Source: Henckelia pumila
Taxonomy: Eukaryota; Streptophyta; Magnoliopsida; Lamiales; Gesneriaceae
Assembly: GCF_033568475.1 (NCBI RefSeq)
Contig: NC_133122.1
Coordinates: 146,024,861 to 146,088,860, forward strand
Reading direction: 5' to 3'
Length of the DNA: 64,000 nucleotides
Below the pieces are notes generated by a model. That model was not told where the DNA came from, ran no database searches, and worked only from the letters and a program-made list of their open reading frames with translations. The position numbers were made by a program, and so were the translations under genes. Every line of letters starts with the position of its first letter. Position 1 is the stretch's first letter. Positions 10,992-21,849 of the stretch are shown piece after piece.

Positions 10992-11887
10992 TGTTGGAAA
11001 ATTATTGGATTATTGGAATGAATGGGCCTTTCCATTGTGTATTGAAATTGGGCTTGTAAAGTTAAGGGGTGGATGTTTAAGTCAAAATATTGATGTTGTC
11101 CCACATTGAAAAAATAAGTTGGAATGAGAGAGTTTATATTGTGTTACACTTTGAGAATGTGTAAGAATAATTGGTCAAGAGGCTCTCTCTCTCGCGCGCA
11201 CCCCCGTGCACGCCTGCACAGGGGGTGCAAATCTTGGGTCCGATTTGAACTTGAAATGGCTTGACTTGTGTGCAAGCGTACGTGCGCAACCTGGGTGCGT
11301 CGAATGTCGGACTGATCAAGGCAAAAGTTGCTTGCCAGAGTTGGCTACGTTTTGCAAATTTCTTTTTCGAAAAAAAAAAATCAGTTGCCTTGCCTGACCA
11401 TCCATTAATGCGGATGTGACCACCCAGCTGCTCCTCTGCCCAAAATTGTAGGTCATTGCCCTGGGCTGCCCGAGTGCCTATATGTGAAGACAATACTGCA
11501 TTCAATCCATACGAACAGAAGAGCTCCTCCACCATATTTTTCCTCTCGTTCGCTGCATGCGCTACCTTCTACATGCTACTGCTCATCTTTGTCTTCTGCT
11601 TATCCTCGTTGTTCGGCTTCGAGCTTTCATCCGATAACGTTCAGATACAAGTTCATTTCGCTTGTGTGGTGCTCTTGTGCTACGCGGCCACACCGTACTT
11701 TCGTTGTATCCTGAAAGACAAACGTTCATTGTTATACTCCAAGCACATCCGGAAGTGGACGAATCTGTTTTAAGGAAACTGTACTTCGTACAGGCCTCGG
11801 TTTCCTTCCGATTTTTCTTTCCTCATTTCCGTATTGTTCACTATTGTCTCGGCTACTCTTGCTTCGGTTTGTAACATTTATACAACA
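10992..11887 (+). repeat. 3' LTR of the copia element (about 896 bp)
   Basis: Starts TGTTGGAAAATTATTGG and ends TTTATACAACA. It is twice as long as the 5' LTR and unlike it over most of its length. The extra part includes a GC-richer segment with CTCTCTCTCTCGCGCGC near 11180-11225. Open frames inside it are treated as LTR sequence, not genes. Confidence 0.8.
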
Positions 11888-12059
11888 CTTGACTAGTACT
11901 AGAATTCTTGTGCCAGTATCCCCAGTAGCTAGCCTTGATCAGTGCTGTTCCAATTCCCTGCAGTGTCTGTCCAGTTCTTGTTAGCCACAGCAATCTCAAA
12001 CACGGAAAGAGCCACACCAAGAACAATATAGAACTCTCCACTTTCCAATATATTTATAT
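11888..12059 (-). pseudogene. N-terminal-side half of the host frame split by the copia element
   Basis: On the minus strand the frame is open up to the copia edge. It contains a hydrophobic stretch (SSILFLVWLFPCLRLLW) and GIGTALIKASYWGYWHKNSS. There is no ATG at the start of the open stretch. A possible splice acceptor (CACTGCAG/GG, near 11960) suggests an internal or last exon beginning at GIGTAL. Joining at the duplicated CTTGA keeps the frame with 1906-2035. The product is not recognised. A membrane or secreted protein is possible but unproven, since other frames here also show hydrophobic stretches. Confidence 0.5.
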
Positions 12060-13384
12060 TATTATTATTAATTAATATTTGCAATTAGGAAAGAGAGATT
12101 TTTTGTTTAAATCAACATTAATTGATTGGGGGTATGTATATATGGTAGCAACAACGCTTGATAATACATGCATGGAAACATAACTTCGGGTGATGGGGTC
12201 GGTAAAAAAGAATTTAGAATTAGAAACTAATGTGTGAAAATCGAAAAGATTTTTTTTTTCTTGTTAATCTTGTTTCTAGACACGTTTTAAATTATTCTCT
12301 TTCTCTTACAATCAGTCGTACATTATTTTTCATGACAATATTACCAAAATTTTCTGTCAATAGTTAGTTATATTGTATTTTAAATCAGTTTATCGTGTTT
12401 TTGAATTTCAATTTATCTCATATACAATTAAAGTGATTTAACATATAGGGATAAAAAAATAATTTCTTTTTAAGAAAATAACCTAGCTACATCTTATTCT
12501 AGCTTCACTACAATATCCAGATCTCATTTTCGCAAACCATACATGCATTTTCACCTTAATTAGCTTGTACTGAAAATCACAATTTGAAGATGAATATTAC
12601 TGAATCATGCTTATTATTTGCAAGTTCAATTGCCGTCTGAACCAAAACATTATTTAATGGAAACTTATAAGAGAAATAGGTCGATCGATCGCTTTTGGTA
12701 TAGTGAGTATGAGGTATATGAATCGGGCGACTAGAAAAATATTTGATTCTTATTCAAAATTATCAAATTCAAATCAAAATACAACTTTTTCGAACTTTTT
12801 TTAGCTGAACTCGAGTCCAAATTATTTTTTTTTATAGTTCACATGCTTCCCTTCGAGCTTTAATATTAACTAGCCCCCTTGTATGCGATGCGTGCATATA
12901 CATAAATTTTTTAAAAAATTAATTTTCATATCAAATTTTACCAATTAATTGAAAGTTTGTTAGTAGAGAGCGCTCTCTACTATAATAATATAGTAAGATA
13001 AGATAAGATATAATATAATATAATAATATATTAAATAATTATATTTTGAATAGCTCGAAAACATATTCGAATATTTTGATCCTAACTCGAACCTTGATTC
13101 GAACCAAATCCAAACCATAAATATAAAAAACTTTGATCTCAAATATAGTAATCCGAAATTTAACTCAATCATATTCCGTAGTGAGTAACTACATTCGAAA
13201 ATACTCTTCATGCTTTTCAATTTTTCATCATTGGGATGATTTTCATTGTATGTGATAATATAATTTTCTTTTAATCTTGTTATTATGCTAATCTTATGTA
13301 GATTTGTAAAATTATGCTTAGAAAATGCAACAAATATACCCAATCACTAATTTTAAACATATGTTTTTTTTTGGAAAATAACAA
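12060..13384. other. AT-rich intergenic DNA
   Basis: No gene is supported. It contains a 22-bp perfect palindrome at 12960-12981 (arms TAGTAGAGAGC), and near 12890-12960 a segment resembling the dispersed repeat at 39500-39630 and 40300-40390 (TTTACCAATTAATTGAAAG). Confidence 0.5.
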
Positions 13385-14112
13385 AGGGAAAATTGCATAT
13401 ATCACCCCTGTGAAATCTCATGTTCGCTGATAACCTCTTATGAAATTTTTTTGAGCTAATAACTCATTATGATTTCACATTTACAGCATATGCATATCAT
13501 TCAAAATTTTAGTATAATAAAAATATAAAAAGGACGAAATTGCCCCTATCTTATCTTTTCAAAGGAAGTACGGATCGGGAAAATTGATGTGTGTGTTTTG
13601 TTCGTCTGGACAAGAGGGTTACAGATCGGGGTTTCTTTGGAAGATTGGTGGTCGGAGTTGGTCGGAAATGAAGAAAAACCAGTCGGCTTCGTGGTAAGTA
13701 CCTGCGTAAGATTGGAGCTGGAGCTCGACAGATTGAGGGAAGAAAATGAAGGAAAAAATATCGAGGCATGTAGAGGAGGTGAAGAGGAGACTGAGGAGTC
13801 TAAAGCAAGCAAGGGACATCGAAAATACGGCTGGCCGAAGTCGTGATCGAAGAAGATGAAGGTGACGGCTGACGGGCTCAATTGCCGAACTGAATGAGTA
13901 TCATTTAAAGGTATTTTAGACCAAATTTATAAATAAAAAAAACACTTGCATTTTCGCATCTAACAGCGCGCGAGTCACAAAACATAGCGGGAGAGATGTG
14001 CGTGCTACCGATCCAGAAACACAGGGGGTTTTTAGCTCAAAAAAATTTCACAAAGAATTATCAGCGAACACGAGGTGTCACGTCAGCTGTTGCTCACGTA
14101 GTTGCTCATGGT
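13385..14112. mobile_element. Possible foldback or Pack-type element with captured sequence
   Basis: The segment 13410-13455 (GTTCGCTGATAACC...AAATTTTTTTGAGCTAA) recurs inverted at about 14028-14085 (TTAGCTCAAAAAAATTTCAC...TTATCAGCGAACACGAGGTG). Between the arms is a GC-richer stretch (13560-13860) with charged coding-like composition (RLELELDRLREENEGK). This could be a captured gene fragment, but I do not recognise it. The outer ends and a target duplication were not found, so the limits are approximate. Confidence 0.35.
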
Positions 14113-14133
14113 GGTTGCCCATGTAATCAAAAT

Positions 14134-14136
14134 TCC

Positions 14137-14163
<27 letters not shown>
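14134..14163. repeat. (TA)n microsatellite
   Basis: An uninterrupted AT dinucleotide run. Confidence 0.9.
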
Positions 14164-14167
<4 letters not shown>

Positions 14168-16000
14168 AAAAGTATTTTATTATTTTGTAAATATTTTGGA
14201 AGTTAAAATAGTATTATGTATTCCATTCAAAAAAAAATTATATGTATTGACAAAATAATCATGTCTAATTCAAAATAAAATAAATTTTAAGGTTTATTTA
14301 TTTAAATTGGATAAAATACTAGAATATCTATAGAAATAAACGTCCAAAAAAATATTGATATTGATCGAAAGAGGAAATTATTTTGCGATTTTGGAGAATC
14401 GATTTTTTCTTATGTCCAACAAGACCGACAGTTTCTTTCTCGAGTAGGCTTTTTCTACGAAGGAGATCGATCAGACTTACTCATATTACAATAAAATTAA
14501 TATTTTTGACATAATATAATATTTTCTCAAAATAACCCAAATAAAAAATATATCTCGTAAAATTGAACCATAAAATTGTCTTTTTGTGTTCTCTCTCAAC
14601 CATGTACGGAGAAAAACTCTCTTGGATTCGATCTCCTGGTAGAGTTCAATCTACCTTAAAGGTTTTATCCTAATCATAAATCAAATGCCCTATGATTTGC
14701 CACATCAACAATATCCCATTAATTATGCTTATGTGTAGAGATATTAACCATCGAATACAAGATTTGAGTAATATCCATAATTTAGGATATCATTAACCCG
14801 ATCTCCTATTGCTAGCTGTACATTCTCGATACAGCAACTAATTTTCTCTCCGCTTGTAAGTTGTATCTACTCTTCATTGGTGGGGCTGGTGGATGCTGCA
14901 CCAGGTGAGATTCACCCGGTGCAGCATAGAATGGCCCCAACTGGAGTGGCTCTTTTGTACTATGTGACACTTGGCGTCATCATGGTTGATACAAAGATTA
15001 ATAAAAAGAATATAAATTTATTAATTTAGGTTTTTATGATATTTTTTAATTGAGAAGTGGGGATATTTTTTATTATTATTATTTTTATGACGTGGCAACC
15101 CGCAGTAGCTACCTTTCGATGCGCAGTGGGTAAACCTCGGACTAACACAATAGTCTACAAACTACGTTAGTCAGATAAATCATATTAGACAAACTCTTTG
15201 TTATATTTGTGTCATTGGCACACGATACATACAACATATATTAACATTTTTCGTGTAAAATATTTTTTGCATTAAAAACTAGAGATTATATTAAAATTAA
15301 AAGATTTAAAATTGATTTTTGATTACAGTTTTTTTTATGTCAAGAGTGATATGATATTGAAAAACTCTAAACATGTAAAATAAAAAAGTACGTATAATGG
15401 TATTGTAGATCTAGATGAGTACAAAGTGATTAAAATAAGCATTTACGATATTTTTTCATTAAACGTAAATGAAACATTTTTGTGATTGGAAAAGAAGGAT
15501 ATTTTTAAGTTATATAACTTTGATCTTAAGGTTTCGTTTGTTTCTCTTCAGAAAAAAAAAAAAAAAAAACTTTGAAATTAGCACAAACTCCAACAGCACT
15601 GTCTGTCTGATGATTCAATTTTGTGATATAAATACAATTCGATTCGACACATTAAAAATGTATTACTCATAGATATAAATCTATCGAATTGACACATCTC
15701 ATAGATATAAATCCATGAAACCCAGTCTTCACAAGAAATTTAATCCAAAATCAATTTCTCTAAACACAACCTCCTTAATAGTATATATTTTAGTATAGAT
15801 TTAGACATGAGTATTTATAATGGCGTTAATCATCTCTAATTCAAAACACAAAGGTCAATGAGCATAGAAATAGAACTTTTAACAGCAGACTGAAGAGTGA
15901 AAAGTGCATCATTAATTGATTCATACAAAAAAGCTATACAAATCATACTATAGAAGAAAATTTCCAACACCAATGCAAATTTGAGCAAGCAAAATTACAA
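14164..16000. other. AT-rich intergenic DNA with a GC-rich hairpin
   Basis: No gene is supported. A hairpin lies at about 14894-14927 (TGCTGCACCAGGTGA / TCACCCGGTGCAGCA). It resembles the MITE at 54993-55162, so this may be a relative or remnant. Homopolymer A runs occur near 15552. Confidence 0.5.
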
Positions 16001-16167
16001 GTATGTCTAACAAAGAATTCAACCCAAATAAGATTGTTACTGCTTATTCACTTTCTTATGAAAATAGACACCAGAAACATTAACAAAAGAAAATTTTGTA
16101 AGTTTGCTTCTGATTCTTCCTATATACCCTTCCATCTCAATCACCTAGGAGTCGCAGAGGTGCGTCT

Positions 16168-18147
16168 CTAATCGAGCTTCACGGACGAAAACAGGTAATG
16201 CACGAACCAGAACGAGGAAAGGAAGCCAACCGTGCCTGTTGCCAGCATGATGGCTAGAGCCATCAACAGTGAATACCCGAGGTACAGTGTCGCAGAGACC
16301 GGTCCGTTCAAACTCCTAAGGTCGAAGATGAGATAATTGATAGAGTATAGGAAAATGTATATGGCCACAGAACCGGAGGAAAAGAATGATTTCCACCACC
16401 ATTGCCAGTCCTCCACACAGAGATGCATGTATGTTAGAACAAGGGATACCTCAGCACAGACGACCACCAGAAGGATAAGTACGATGAAAAGGAATCCGAA
16501 AACGTAGTACACACGGCCCATCCAAATGCTGGAGAAGATGAAGAAAAGCTCGATGAAGAGCGTGCCGAAGGGAAGGGTGCCGGCTCCAAGAACCAAAAGC
16601 CAGGAAGGATACTTTTGAGGAGGAATTTCTCTAGGAATTTGATTAGTTCGCACAGGGTATTCAATATGAGGTGCCTTTGCACCGTAGTAACCACCAATAA
16701 GTGTTAGAGGAACAGAGATACAAAACCACAGCAGGATCAGTATGATAAACAAGGAAAAAGGTATTGCTCCTGTGCTATGACTACCCCATAATAGGAAATT
16801 CAAAGTAGTGAGAATGATGAAAGCAATGCCGGGAAAGAAACAAGAAACTTTCCACGAGACTGAGGTCCATCCCTTTGCGTCGCCAAAAGAGATAGTCTTC
16901 CACAGACGAACAGCAACGTATCCAGCTGCGATCCCAAGATTCGTGTAGAAAAACAGCATGCCTGTGATCAATGTCCCGCGAGACGCTGGTGACATGAATC
17001 CGAGGGCAGCAAACATAATCGTCACGATTGCCATTCCGATAATCTGAACTCCATCTCCAACCATCACACAAAAGAATGATGGATTGCTTGGTGCACGAAA
17101 GACATCACCCACGATGAGTTTCCAACCAGACAACTCCTCATTCATCTGGTTTTGTGCTTCCTTGTCAAGCTCCTCGTACCGAGTAAGATCCCGCCTAACG
17201 GTCCTCAAGAAGATCACAAGCACAATTCCAGCCAAGAAAGTGATCACCATTAAAGAGTTCAATATCGAGAACCAATGCACTTTCGCTCCCTCCATTTTTA
17301 AGTAGGCATCCCATCTCGATGGCCACTTGATGTCCCTCTCAACAAACGAAACCTCATATGTAAAAGCTAGTGGCTCGTTCTCCTTAATAGCCATGGAAAC
17401 TGTGCTTGGATCACACTTAATTGAAGTGGGATGCTTGTCATACATTTTCAATTTCTTCACGGGGTCTGCATTGTTTGCAACACTACAAGCAACCACCTCA
17501 AAACCAACAACCATGTATCCAGGAACATCTGATGTTCCAGAGTTTCCAACAGTTGGAATCATATCAGCAGCATCACCGGTACCCATAACACGAGCCACAT
17601 TAGTCTCCTCGTACTTGTGAACAAGCACGGTGAACTTCAAGTGGTTAAACACAAAGTACCCACCCTGCACCTTCGCCCCAATCGGATACCCTGTCCACCT
17701 CATCATAAACCCATCCTTCTCGGTATACCGAATAGCCGGTAGATTATCAAGAATCACATTAACCTGATACATCTCATCAATCCTCTTTTTCAAAAGTTTA
17801 ACATTCCCAGCCGACAAAGGATCAGATTGGCACACAAAAATATCAGACTCATTGTTATACATTTTTAACCTATACGGAGAATTCTCAATCCTATCACCCA
17901 TAAGCAGCTCACCGAGATTCTCTGCACTGTCCTTAATGCCCTCTTTTGGTCTACAAAACGGCAAGCTATAATAGCTAAAGGGTATTTCGGTTTCAATTGA
18001 AGTCAGAGAATTGACCTTCACATTCAAGAAATCACCGACTCCATAGTTGTGAGGGTAACTACCAGGGAGATAAAAACCCTGTCCCTTGTGAACAAAAGCC
18101 ACAAAAACAATCAAGACCCAGATCTTGAACATGAGCATAGATTCCAT
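16168..18147 (-). CDS. Transmembrane 9 superfamily (EMP70/TMN) protein
   Basis: A single uninterrupted frame encodes 659 aa, the usual size for plant TMN proteins. The start is placed at 18147 (MESMLMFKIWVLIVF) because it begins a clean signal peptide ending near GQG (residues 22-24). An in-frame ATG 34 codons upstream (18249) would bury the signal peptide. The mature lumenal domain starts FYLPGSYPHNYGVGD. A first membrane helix lies at about 292-314 and eight more fill the C-terminal half, giving the nine-helix EMP70 layout. The C-terminus SVKLD carries the K-X-D motif known in this family for COPI binding and Golgi retention. Family members sit in Golgi and endosomal membranes and are implicated in membrane-protein sorting and cell adhesion. 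No frame damage is seen. Which TMN paralogue it is was not resolved. Confidence 0.95.
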   Translation of the reverse strand: MESMLMFKIWVLIVFVAFVHKGQGFYLPGSYPHNYGVGDFLNVKVNSLTSIETEIPFSYYSLPFCRPKEGIKDSAENLGELLMGDRIENSPYRLKMYNNESDIFVCQSDPLSAGNVKLLKKRIDEMYQVNVILDNLPAIRYTEKDGFMMRWTGYPIGAKVQGGYFVFNHLKFTVLVHKYEETNVARVMGTGDAADMIPTVGNSGTSDVPGYMVVGFEVVACSVANNADPVKKLKMYDKHPTSIKCDPSTVSMAIKENEPLAFTYEVSFVERDIKWPSRWDAYLKMEGAKVHWFSILNSLMVITFLAGIVLVIFLRTVRRDLTRYEELDKEAQNQMNEELSGWKLIVGDVFRAPSNPSFFCVMVGDGVQIIGMAIVTIMFAALGFMSPASRGTLITGMLFFYTNLGIAAGYVAVRLWKTISFGDAKGWTSVSWKVSCFFPGIAFIILTTLNFLLWGSHSTGAIPFSLFIILILLWFCISVPLTLIGGYYGAKAPHIEYPVRTNQIPREIPPQKYPSWLLVLGAGTLPFGTLFIELFFIFSSIWMGRVYYVFGFLFIVLILLVVVCAEVSLVLTYMHLCVEDWQWWWKSFFSSGSVAIYIFLYSINYLIFDLRSLNGPVSATLYLGYSLLMALAIMLATGTVGFLSSFWFVHYLFSSVKLD

Positions 18148-18540
18148 CTTCGCGGTTTTAATGGCGGATCCGGAATGCCCAGACAAGAAATCAATGCAAA
18201 AATTGTCGAGAAAAAGCAGCTTCGCGCAGGATATCAGTTCCAAACCCAATCAAGATTTGAAATTTACGTCGACACGATTTTGATGGGTCTGCTCCTACCA
18301 AATCTTTGACATAATACAACATAACAAACCGCAAAACCAGAAATTTTCCAGAGGTGCTGACTCTTGAACACAACGAGGATGAATGATAAAAGCAAATAAT
18401 AAAAATTCCGGAAATCTCAACTGATCTTGGCGCAAATTGGGGATCAATAGAGCTACAAAATGAGGAGAAACCAGAAAAGAACGTGGAAATGTGGAAATTG
18501 AAAGCGGGGGTGATGGAAATGCAAAGACGAGCAAGGATAC
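18148..18540 (-). promoter_or_regulatory. Probable 5' untranslated leader of the TM9SF gene
   Basis: This is the stretch between the chosen ATG and the TATA box. It has upstream ATGs, including one in frame at 18247-18249, which could affect translation. An intron in this leader cannot be excluded. Confidence 0.45.
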
Positions 18541-18555
18541 ATGCACACCAGATTA

Positions 18556-18565
18556 TATTTATATA
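18556..18565 (-). promoter_or_regulatory. TATA box of the TM9SF gene
   Basis: The minus strand reads TATATAAATA, a close TATA consensus, about 410 bp upstream of the start codon. This predicts transcription starting near 18525-18535. Inferred from motif and position only. Confidence 0.5.
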
Positions 18566-18788
18566 TTCTTCGGTCACCGCCGGTGAGACGTGGGCAGATT
18601 ATATTATTCTTCAAGGAAATTAATTTTAATACTCGGTTCTTTAATTTAAAAATGATTTAAATTTATTTTTTTATTATTAACTTAATAGGTAATAAGAAAT
18701 AACGAGGGGAAATGTTATCAAAACTAGTTACCGATACATACGTTTGTATGTGAAATATAATGTATAGAAAATAAGTAATAGTGGGAGG

Positions 18789-19076
18789 AAGGGTCGGACT
18801 TGAGCACAATGGCTTCAGGGCCCAAGATTAGAGGGGGCCCAAAAAAATTAGCTATATTATTATATACAGATTTATAAAGGTACTGTTATGTTTAAAATCA
18901 CATTAATATTTTGAATTTTCTAATTTTTTGAGTATTATATAAAATAATGACTCCTAATATTTGTATGTTTTACTTTATATTTTGTAGTTTTAATCGAGAA
19001 AATTCATAGTTTATTTTAAGGGGGCCTATGTTCAAAAAATTCGATCCAAGACAAAAAAATCTCAAGTACGGCATTG
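18789..19076. mobile_element. hAT-type MITE (288 bp)
   Basis: Flanked by the perfect 8-bp duplication GTGGGAGG (18781-18788 and 19077-19084). The imperfect terminal inverted repeats are AAGGGTCGGACTTGAG on the left and CTCAAGTACGGCATTG on the right. It contains GGGGGCCCA-type G runs but no coding capacity. Eight-base duplications are the hAT hallmark. Confidence 0.8.
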
Positions 19077-19084
19077 GTGGGAGG

Positions 19085-21163
19085 GGTCTTGGGATGAAAA
19101 GTTGAATTTAGAATGCGTCGTGCATATTACGATATTGTCATTCAATTTTTTTTATCGGTCAATAAAATTGAGAAATATTTTAATCTACACACATAAATTA
19201 TCAAATCAATTTTTATATGGGGTTGAGACTTTATTAAATAGCAAGATAAAACATATTGATTTCAAATATGTAAGCGTGCATGAAGGTGGGGACTGGGGAC
19301 AGAAATAATTGTGATTCCATATATATATCATGTGTGTATTTATTTATTTATTAAATTAATTTATATATATATATATATATAAGAACAAGAATTTAGAGAA
19401 ATTTTTGTATAAAATTAAATACGGTTGGGAACAATTCATTATAATATAATTTAGAAATATGTATTATTTGTGTAGTGCGTAAAATACCAAATATGGATTT
19501 CTAGATAGCGAGACATTTTATCATAATATATTTGATTTACAATGTAATATATTTTCTTATTTTTCGGATTCTCGATTTTTATACACTTATTAAAACAATT
19601 TCTTATACAAATTAACATGGCATTTTAACGTACAACATTTCAATTATAAGGATTACACAAGTGCAATTCTTATAATGTGTTGACTTGATCATCAAGTACC
19701 CGAATCCCTTTTCGACTGCATCGTGAACTTTGTTACGCTGTGAGGCGGCGGTCCAATGTGATCCGACCCGACCCGACCCGACCCTAAACTTCGAATTTGT
19801 ATGATTTTCATGCATATTGCATGAAATTTTGAACCAAACTATTTCCATGCGAGCTTTCATTTGCTAAGCAAGGTAATAGCTCTTCATTATAAACATGCAT
19901 GTTCTTTTCATAATTCTGATTGCGTATATACGTTCTATATATTATTTACAACTCCTTCGCCCACCTCAAGCCAATTAAAAGGTAAGGTTATGTTGCGTGA
20001 GCGTATGGTTGCTATTATACTGAAAAGATCGAACATTAATTGGTTACATTAACTTGAACATTGGAATGACCATGCACGCTGAAAAAATCACCCGACATAC
20101 GTACCATTCACGAGTATATTATTTGAGTATGTGTAGGAAATCAACATATATCACTAGGATTATATAAGTGCAAAGTAGTGACTTTCAGGAGTTAGAGTCT
20201 CACTAAAAAAAAAAAAAGAATATTTATCAAAATGGGTCAGTTTCGTCGGACCAAATACCTATTCCGATATGAAAAATAGGTGATCAGTTGATTTACTAAT
20301 TTAGTAGTTTATATGTAGACCGTTTTAGACGGGCCAACTTGTTTGGGCCATAGGTCGAGACGGTCGGTCAGTTTTTTCACATTTTTTATTATATATTATT
20401 TAAATAGTTTATTTATGATTGATGAGTTTTAAAGAGATATATGGATAATTGATGAGTTTTGAATTATTTATATGATTTATTATATTTGATAAAATATGAA
20501 AGATTTATACTATTTATAACGTTTTATGTCTGATTTGATAAATTTTGAGATATTTATATTATTTATATATGTTTATCGGTTGAAATTTTTTGAAAGATTT
20601 ATATTATTTATAATATAATAATCTATATATGATTTTTAAAAAAAATGGTAATTTTTTAAAAACTTTATGGTGAAATGACCAGCCTAAGCCACATTCCATA
20701 ACGAGTTGGGCTGTATCCGCCAAGTTGACGGACCAAGCAGAGCGGGCCTAACCGCCTAAGTGTTCGACAACTCTAACTAAAATTATCATGTATGATAATT
20801 AAATTTAACTGAAATCTTCTCCATTTTTAAGGGTAGGTATCTCGTGAACGTAAGATTTGTTGTGAGACAGATCAACATGTGTTGATATTTACAATAAAAT
20901 TGATATTTTTAGCATAAACAATAATATTTTGTCATGAAGTATCCAAATAAGAAATTTGTAATATAAAACTGGCATATATTACCATCGCACATAAATTATG
21001 ATGTTATTTTAAATAAATAAGCTCGTTTTCTGGTCTTGATTTTAAAACTAATACTCAAAAACACTTTTCTCTGCTAAAATATCTCTAAATTAAACTAACT
21101 AGCCACATAGCGGTAACTAATAAATTTCTCTTTCTTGGTTCAAATCTCATAATATATGAGTCT
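19085..21163. other. AT-rich intergenic DNA
   Basis: No gene is supported. It contains short TA and poly-A tracts, a GACCC pentanucleotide run near 19766-19784, and a G+C-richer stretch at 20230-20370 and 20680-20770 (GACGGGCC, GGGCTGTATCCGCC) that looks like decayed transposon. Confidence 0.5.
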
Positions 21164-21535
21164 TGATCCCACACACCTAAGGTGCAGGGGGATCCGTATG
21201 CACCCGTGCCCAAAACAACTTTGATTGACTTGAAATTTTCAAGATAGGGTCTTCTTGAAAATACGAATCCAACGATATATCATATAATACAAATTTCAAT
21301 CTTGGTGGTCGAAAATGTGAAGAGGACGGGAAATTGATAAGATTTGTATCAATAAGGAAAAAAACATATCTTAATTTTAAACGTGATTAAACAGAAAAAA
21401 ATTTGACAAGATTCAATATAAATATGAACAAAGGAGATGAAATCAGCATATTCAACAAATTTTCACACGCTGAATAGAGGAAGAAGACAAAGCTAATCAA
21501 TTACTCGAGAGACGCCAAATAAAACATAGCAATTG
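21164..21535 (-). repeat. Left arm of a ~370-bp inverted repeat pair
   Basis: The reverse complement matches 30287-30634 and continues into 34325-34367 once the hAT element there is removed. Shared landmarks include GGGCACGGGTGCA, TTGAAATTTGTATCATATGATATAT and TTTTATTTGGCGTCTCTCGA. No coding capacity is recognised. The arms could be two copies of one dispersed repeat or the termini of a larger element. Confidence 0.75.
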
Positions 21536-21686
21536 AAAAGTAAAAAAATATCTTCTACTTCTATGGCTCAAGCATATTTGAATTTTGTTTTTTCAATATC
21601 TTTTTTTTTTTAAATTGAGTATTTCTTATCTACTATGAATATTTGCAAAAATATTTTGAATTTCAAGGGATATTGTTTGAACTTGA

Positions 21687-21849
21687 AATCTTGAATGCTG
21701 TAGAAATAATTTGAATTGAATGATAATGAAAAATAATCACAAATCAAATATTTCGATGGACAATTGTCAAAATTGAATGCTGTAGAAATAATTTGAATTT
21801 GAATGATAATGAAAAATAATCACAAATCAAATATTTCAGTGAACAATGC
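21687..21849. repeat. Tandem pair of an ~82-bp unit
   Basis: The segment beginning TGAATGCTGTAGAAATAATTTG and ending with CACAAATCAAATATTTC occurs twice in a row, with a one-base length change and a few substitutions. Confidence 0.8.

Larger units (their letters stand above)
2036..11887 (+). mobile_element. Ty1/copia LTR retrotransposon (degenerate, with nested insert)
   Basis: The element begins TGTTGGAAAA and ends TACAACA, flanked by the 5-bp duplication CTTGA (2031-2035 and 11888-11892). The internal domain order is gag with CCHC knuckle, protease, integrase, reverse transcriptase, RNase H, which is the copia order. A purine tract (GTGAGGGAT, 10983-10991) abuts the 3' LTR. No standard initiator-Met tRNA binding site follows the 5' LTR. 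The coding region is broken by several frameshifts and stops and by a 3990-bp insertion in the protease. It is therefore dead as an autonomous element. Confidence 0.9.

Noticed and set aside
11134..11773. Overlapping frames of 76-133 codons in the copia 3' LTR
   Set aside because: They lie wholly inside the LTR, in conflicting frames, with no domain motif.
18148..18249. In-frame upstream ATG adding 34 residues to the TM9SF protein
   Set aside because: The extension would put a polar segment before the signal peptide, and the shorter protein has normal family length.
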